Assembly: GCA_030426295.1 (NCBI GenBank)
Contig: JAUHYY010000016.1
Coordinates: 1-14,799, forward strand
Origin: a bacterium
Lineage (GTDB): Bacteria > Patescibacteriota > Gracilibacteria > UBA1369 > GCA-2718715
DNA: 14,799 bases
Direction of reading: 5' to 3'
A program made the translations under genes and the position numbers. The notes beneath the pieces are model-generated. The model made no database searches. It was not told where the DNA came from and was given only the letters and a program-made list of their open reading frames with translations. Shown piece after piece: positions 14,320 through 14,799 of this stretch (position 1 is the first letter of the stretch; every line of letters starts with the position of its first letter).

Positions 14320-14486
14320 TTAATATTGCTTTAAAAATTCATGTAAAAGCTTAAGCGGCTCACCTGTTGCGCCTTTTGGTCGATAGCCCATTTCTGTTGG
14401 TATAAATGCAACTCCTGCAATATCAAGATGTGCCCATGGAGTTTTATCAACAAACTTTTCTAAGAAGGCAGCCGCCATTGTTGATC
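14320..14486 (-). CDS. pepA: Leucyl aminopeptidase (M17), C-terminal fragment
   Basis: Only the last 55 or so codons remain. They read GSTMAAAFLEKFVDK, then TPWAHLDIAG, GATGEPLKLLHEFLKQY and stop TAA. This is the conserved C-terminus of the M17 cytosol aminopeptidases: the GG-S-x-x-AAFL segment, the PWAHLDIAG motif and the GATG motif. The enzyme removes N-terminal residues from peptides with two bound metal ions; the metal- and substrate-binding residues lie upstream and are not in the window. The reading frame is cut at GATC 14483-14486, where GC-rich unrelated DNA begins. The truncation is therefore probably an artefact of the sequence, not a broken gene. The ATG inside the fragment (14478) is not its real start. 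Confidence 0.9.
14483..14486. other. Chimeric join at GATC between native and foreign DNA
   Basis: To the left lies AT-rich DNA with intact aminopeptidase coding sequence (…GSTMAAAFL read on the minus strand). To the right, GC content rises at once to about 70%. The break falls on the tetranucleotide GATC, the cut site of Sau3AI, MboI and DpnII. A single GATC, not a filled-in duplicate, is what sticky-end ligation leaves. Confidence 0.75.
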
Positions 14487-14570
14487 CCCATCACCGTGTC
14501 GCCCACGGCCCGGCCGGAGACGCGGTCGCCCACCGCGATCACGCGACCGGCGTACTCGAGCCCCGGGATC
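14483..14570 (-). CDS. Foreign fragment of a zinc-type alcohol dehydrogenase/quinone oxidoreductase
   Basis: The minus strand reads PGLEYAGRVIAVGDRV, then SGRAVGDTVMGI. This matches the N-terminal GroES-like pattern of medium-chain dehydrogenases (PGLEvAGvV.avG..V..f.vGDrVmG). The fragment is bounded by GATC at both ends (14483 and 14567), with a third GATC inside (14537-14540). Its GC content is like that of the last segment and unlike the native genome. It is too short to say more about substrate or source. Confidence 0.55.
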
Positions 14571-14799
14571 TCGTGGACCATCGGCGGCCCGGGCACACGG
14601 AGCACGTGCAACCGGAACTGCGGCGATTCGCGGTCGGGAAGCGGCTCGCCGAACACGAACGGGTCGTACTCGTCGATGACGGTCATTGCCCGGAACGCCC
14701 CGTAACGGAGTTCGGCACTCTCGTCGTCGAGCAGCGCGCGGAGTTGGACCATCGCCTCGCCGTCGTCGGTCGCCGCGAGCGCCGCGAGTGCGAACACGC
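14571..14799 (-). CDS. Foreign GC-rich HEAT-repeat-like fragment, both ends incomplete
   Basis: The minus-strand frame runs off the window edge. It reads FALAALAATDDGEAMVQLRALL, then DDESAELRYGAFRAM, a paired-helix pattern like a HEAT or armadillo repeat. FVFGEPLPDRESPQFRLHVLRVPGPPMVH follows, which I do not recognise for certain. The composition suggests a high-GC organism, possibly a planctomycete; that is only an impression. At GATC 14567-14570 the same frame becomes dehydrogenase-like, so this protein is probably cut there. Confidence 0.45.

Noticed and set aside
14406..14705. Plus-strand 99-codon frame near the right end
   Set aside because: It spans the chimeric join and is antisense to the aminopeptidase and dehydrogenase coding frames.
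14483..14799. Horizontal transfer or a genomic island at the right end
   Set aside because: A cut inside a conserved gene, breakpoints on GATC and no mobility features fit a ligation chimera better than a real insertion.

Overview
The window comes from a compact, AT-rich bacterial genome. Core genes that support this are UMP kinase, ribosome recycling factor, DnaA, ribosomal protein bL25, a site-2 protease, MltG, a YbaB/EbfC nucleoid protein and a proton-pumping pyrophosphatase. Several genes have no recognisable family, spacing is tight, no start codon has a Shine-Dalgarno sequence, and dnaA is not next to dnaN or recF. Together these suggest a streamlined, Patescibacteria/CPR-like organism that still builds peptidoglycan (MltG present). 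This placement is an inference; no rRNA gene is present to test it. The genes read cleanly in the standard code. All 15 visible native stop codons are TAA or TAG.

Layout: (1) 1-712: a terminator for an off-window gene, then an unknown 188-aa protein. (2) 714-4022, plus strand: a small tail-anchored protein, pyrH and frr as a tight cluster, then rseP. (3) 4027-7087, plus strand: dnaA, then a membrane-anchored FecR-domain protein with two Ig-like repeats. (4) 8453-7084, minus strand: ybaB and mltG, two bases apart; mltG converges on the FecR gene and their stop codons overlap. (5) 8501-9269, plus strand: rplY with its own promoter and a strong terminator. (6) 9302-10740, plus strand: an unknown 467-aa protein, converging with a 73-aa DUF3006-like protein on the minus strand, again with overlapping stops. 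(7) 14487-11021, minus strand: the 3' end of a leucyl aminopeptidase gene, an unknown 358-aa protein, and hppA with a terminator.

Six promoters share one architecture: a -35 starting TTG or TTT, a spacer of exactly 17 bp, a -10 of TANNNT form, and 24-32 nt from the -10 to an ATG without Shine-Dalgarno. This rule moves the start of the first gene to 146 and supports several other start choices.

From about 14487 to the end the DNA is abruptly GC-rich (about 70% by eye) and unrelated. It joins the native DNA inside the leucyl aminopeptidase gene exactly at a GATC. The foreign stretch itself appears to switch at a second GATC from an alcohol-dehydrogenase-like fragment to a HEAT-like fragment. 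This looks like a restriction-ligation chimera at the contig end rather than biology. I found no CRISPR array, mobile element, tRNA, rRNA or obvious new defence system. No gene-free stretch exceeds 300 bases. The most interesting native features are the uniform non-SD/short-leader expression logic, one gene with a predicted leaderless start overlapping a 12-bp palindrome, and four proteins of unknown family.
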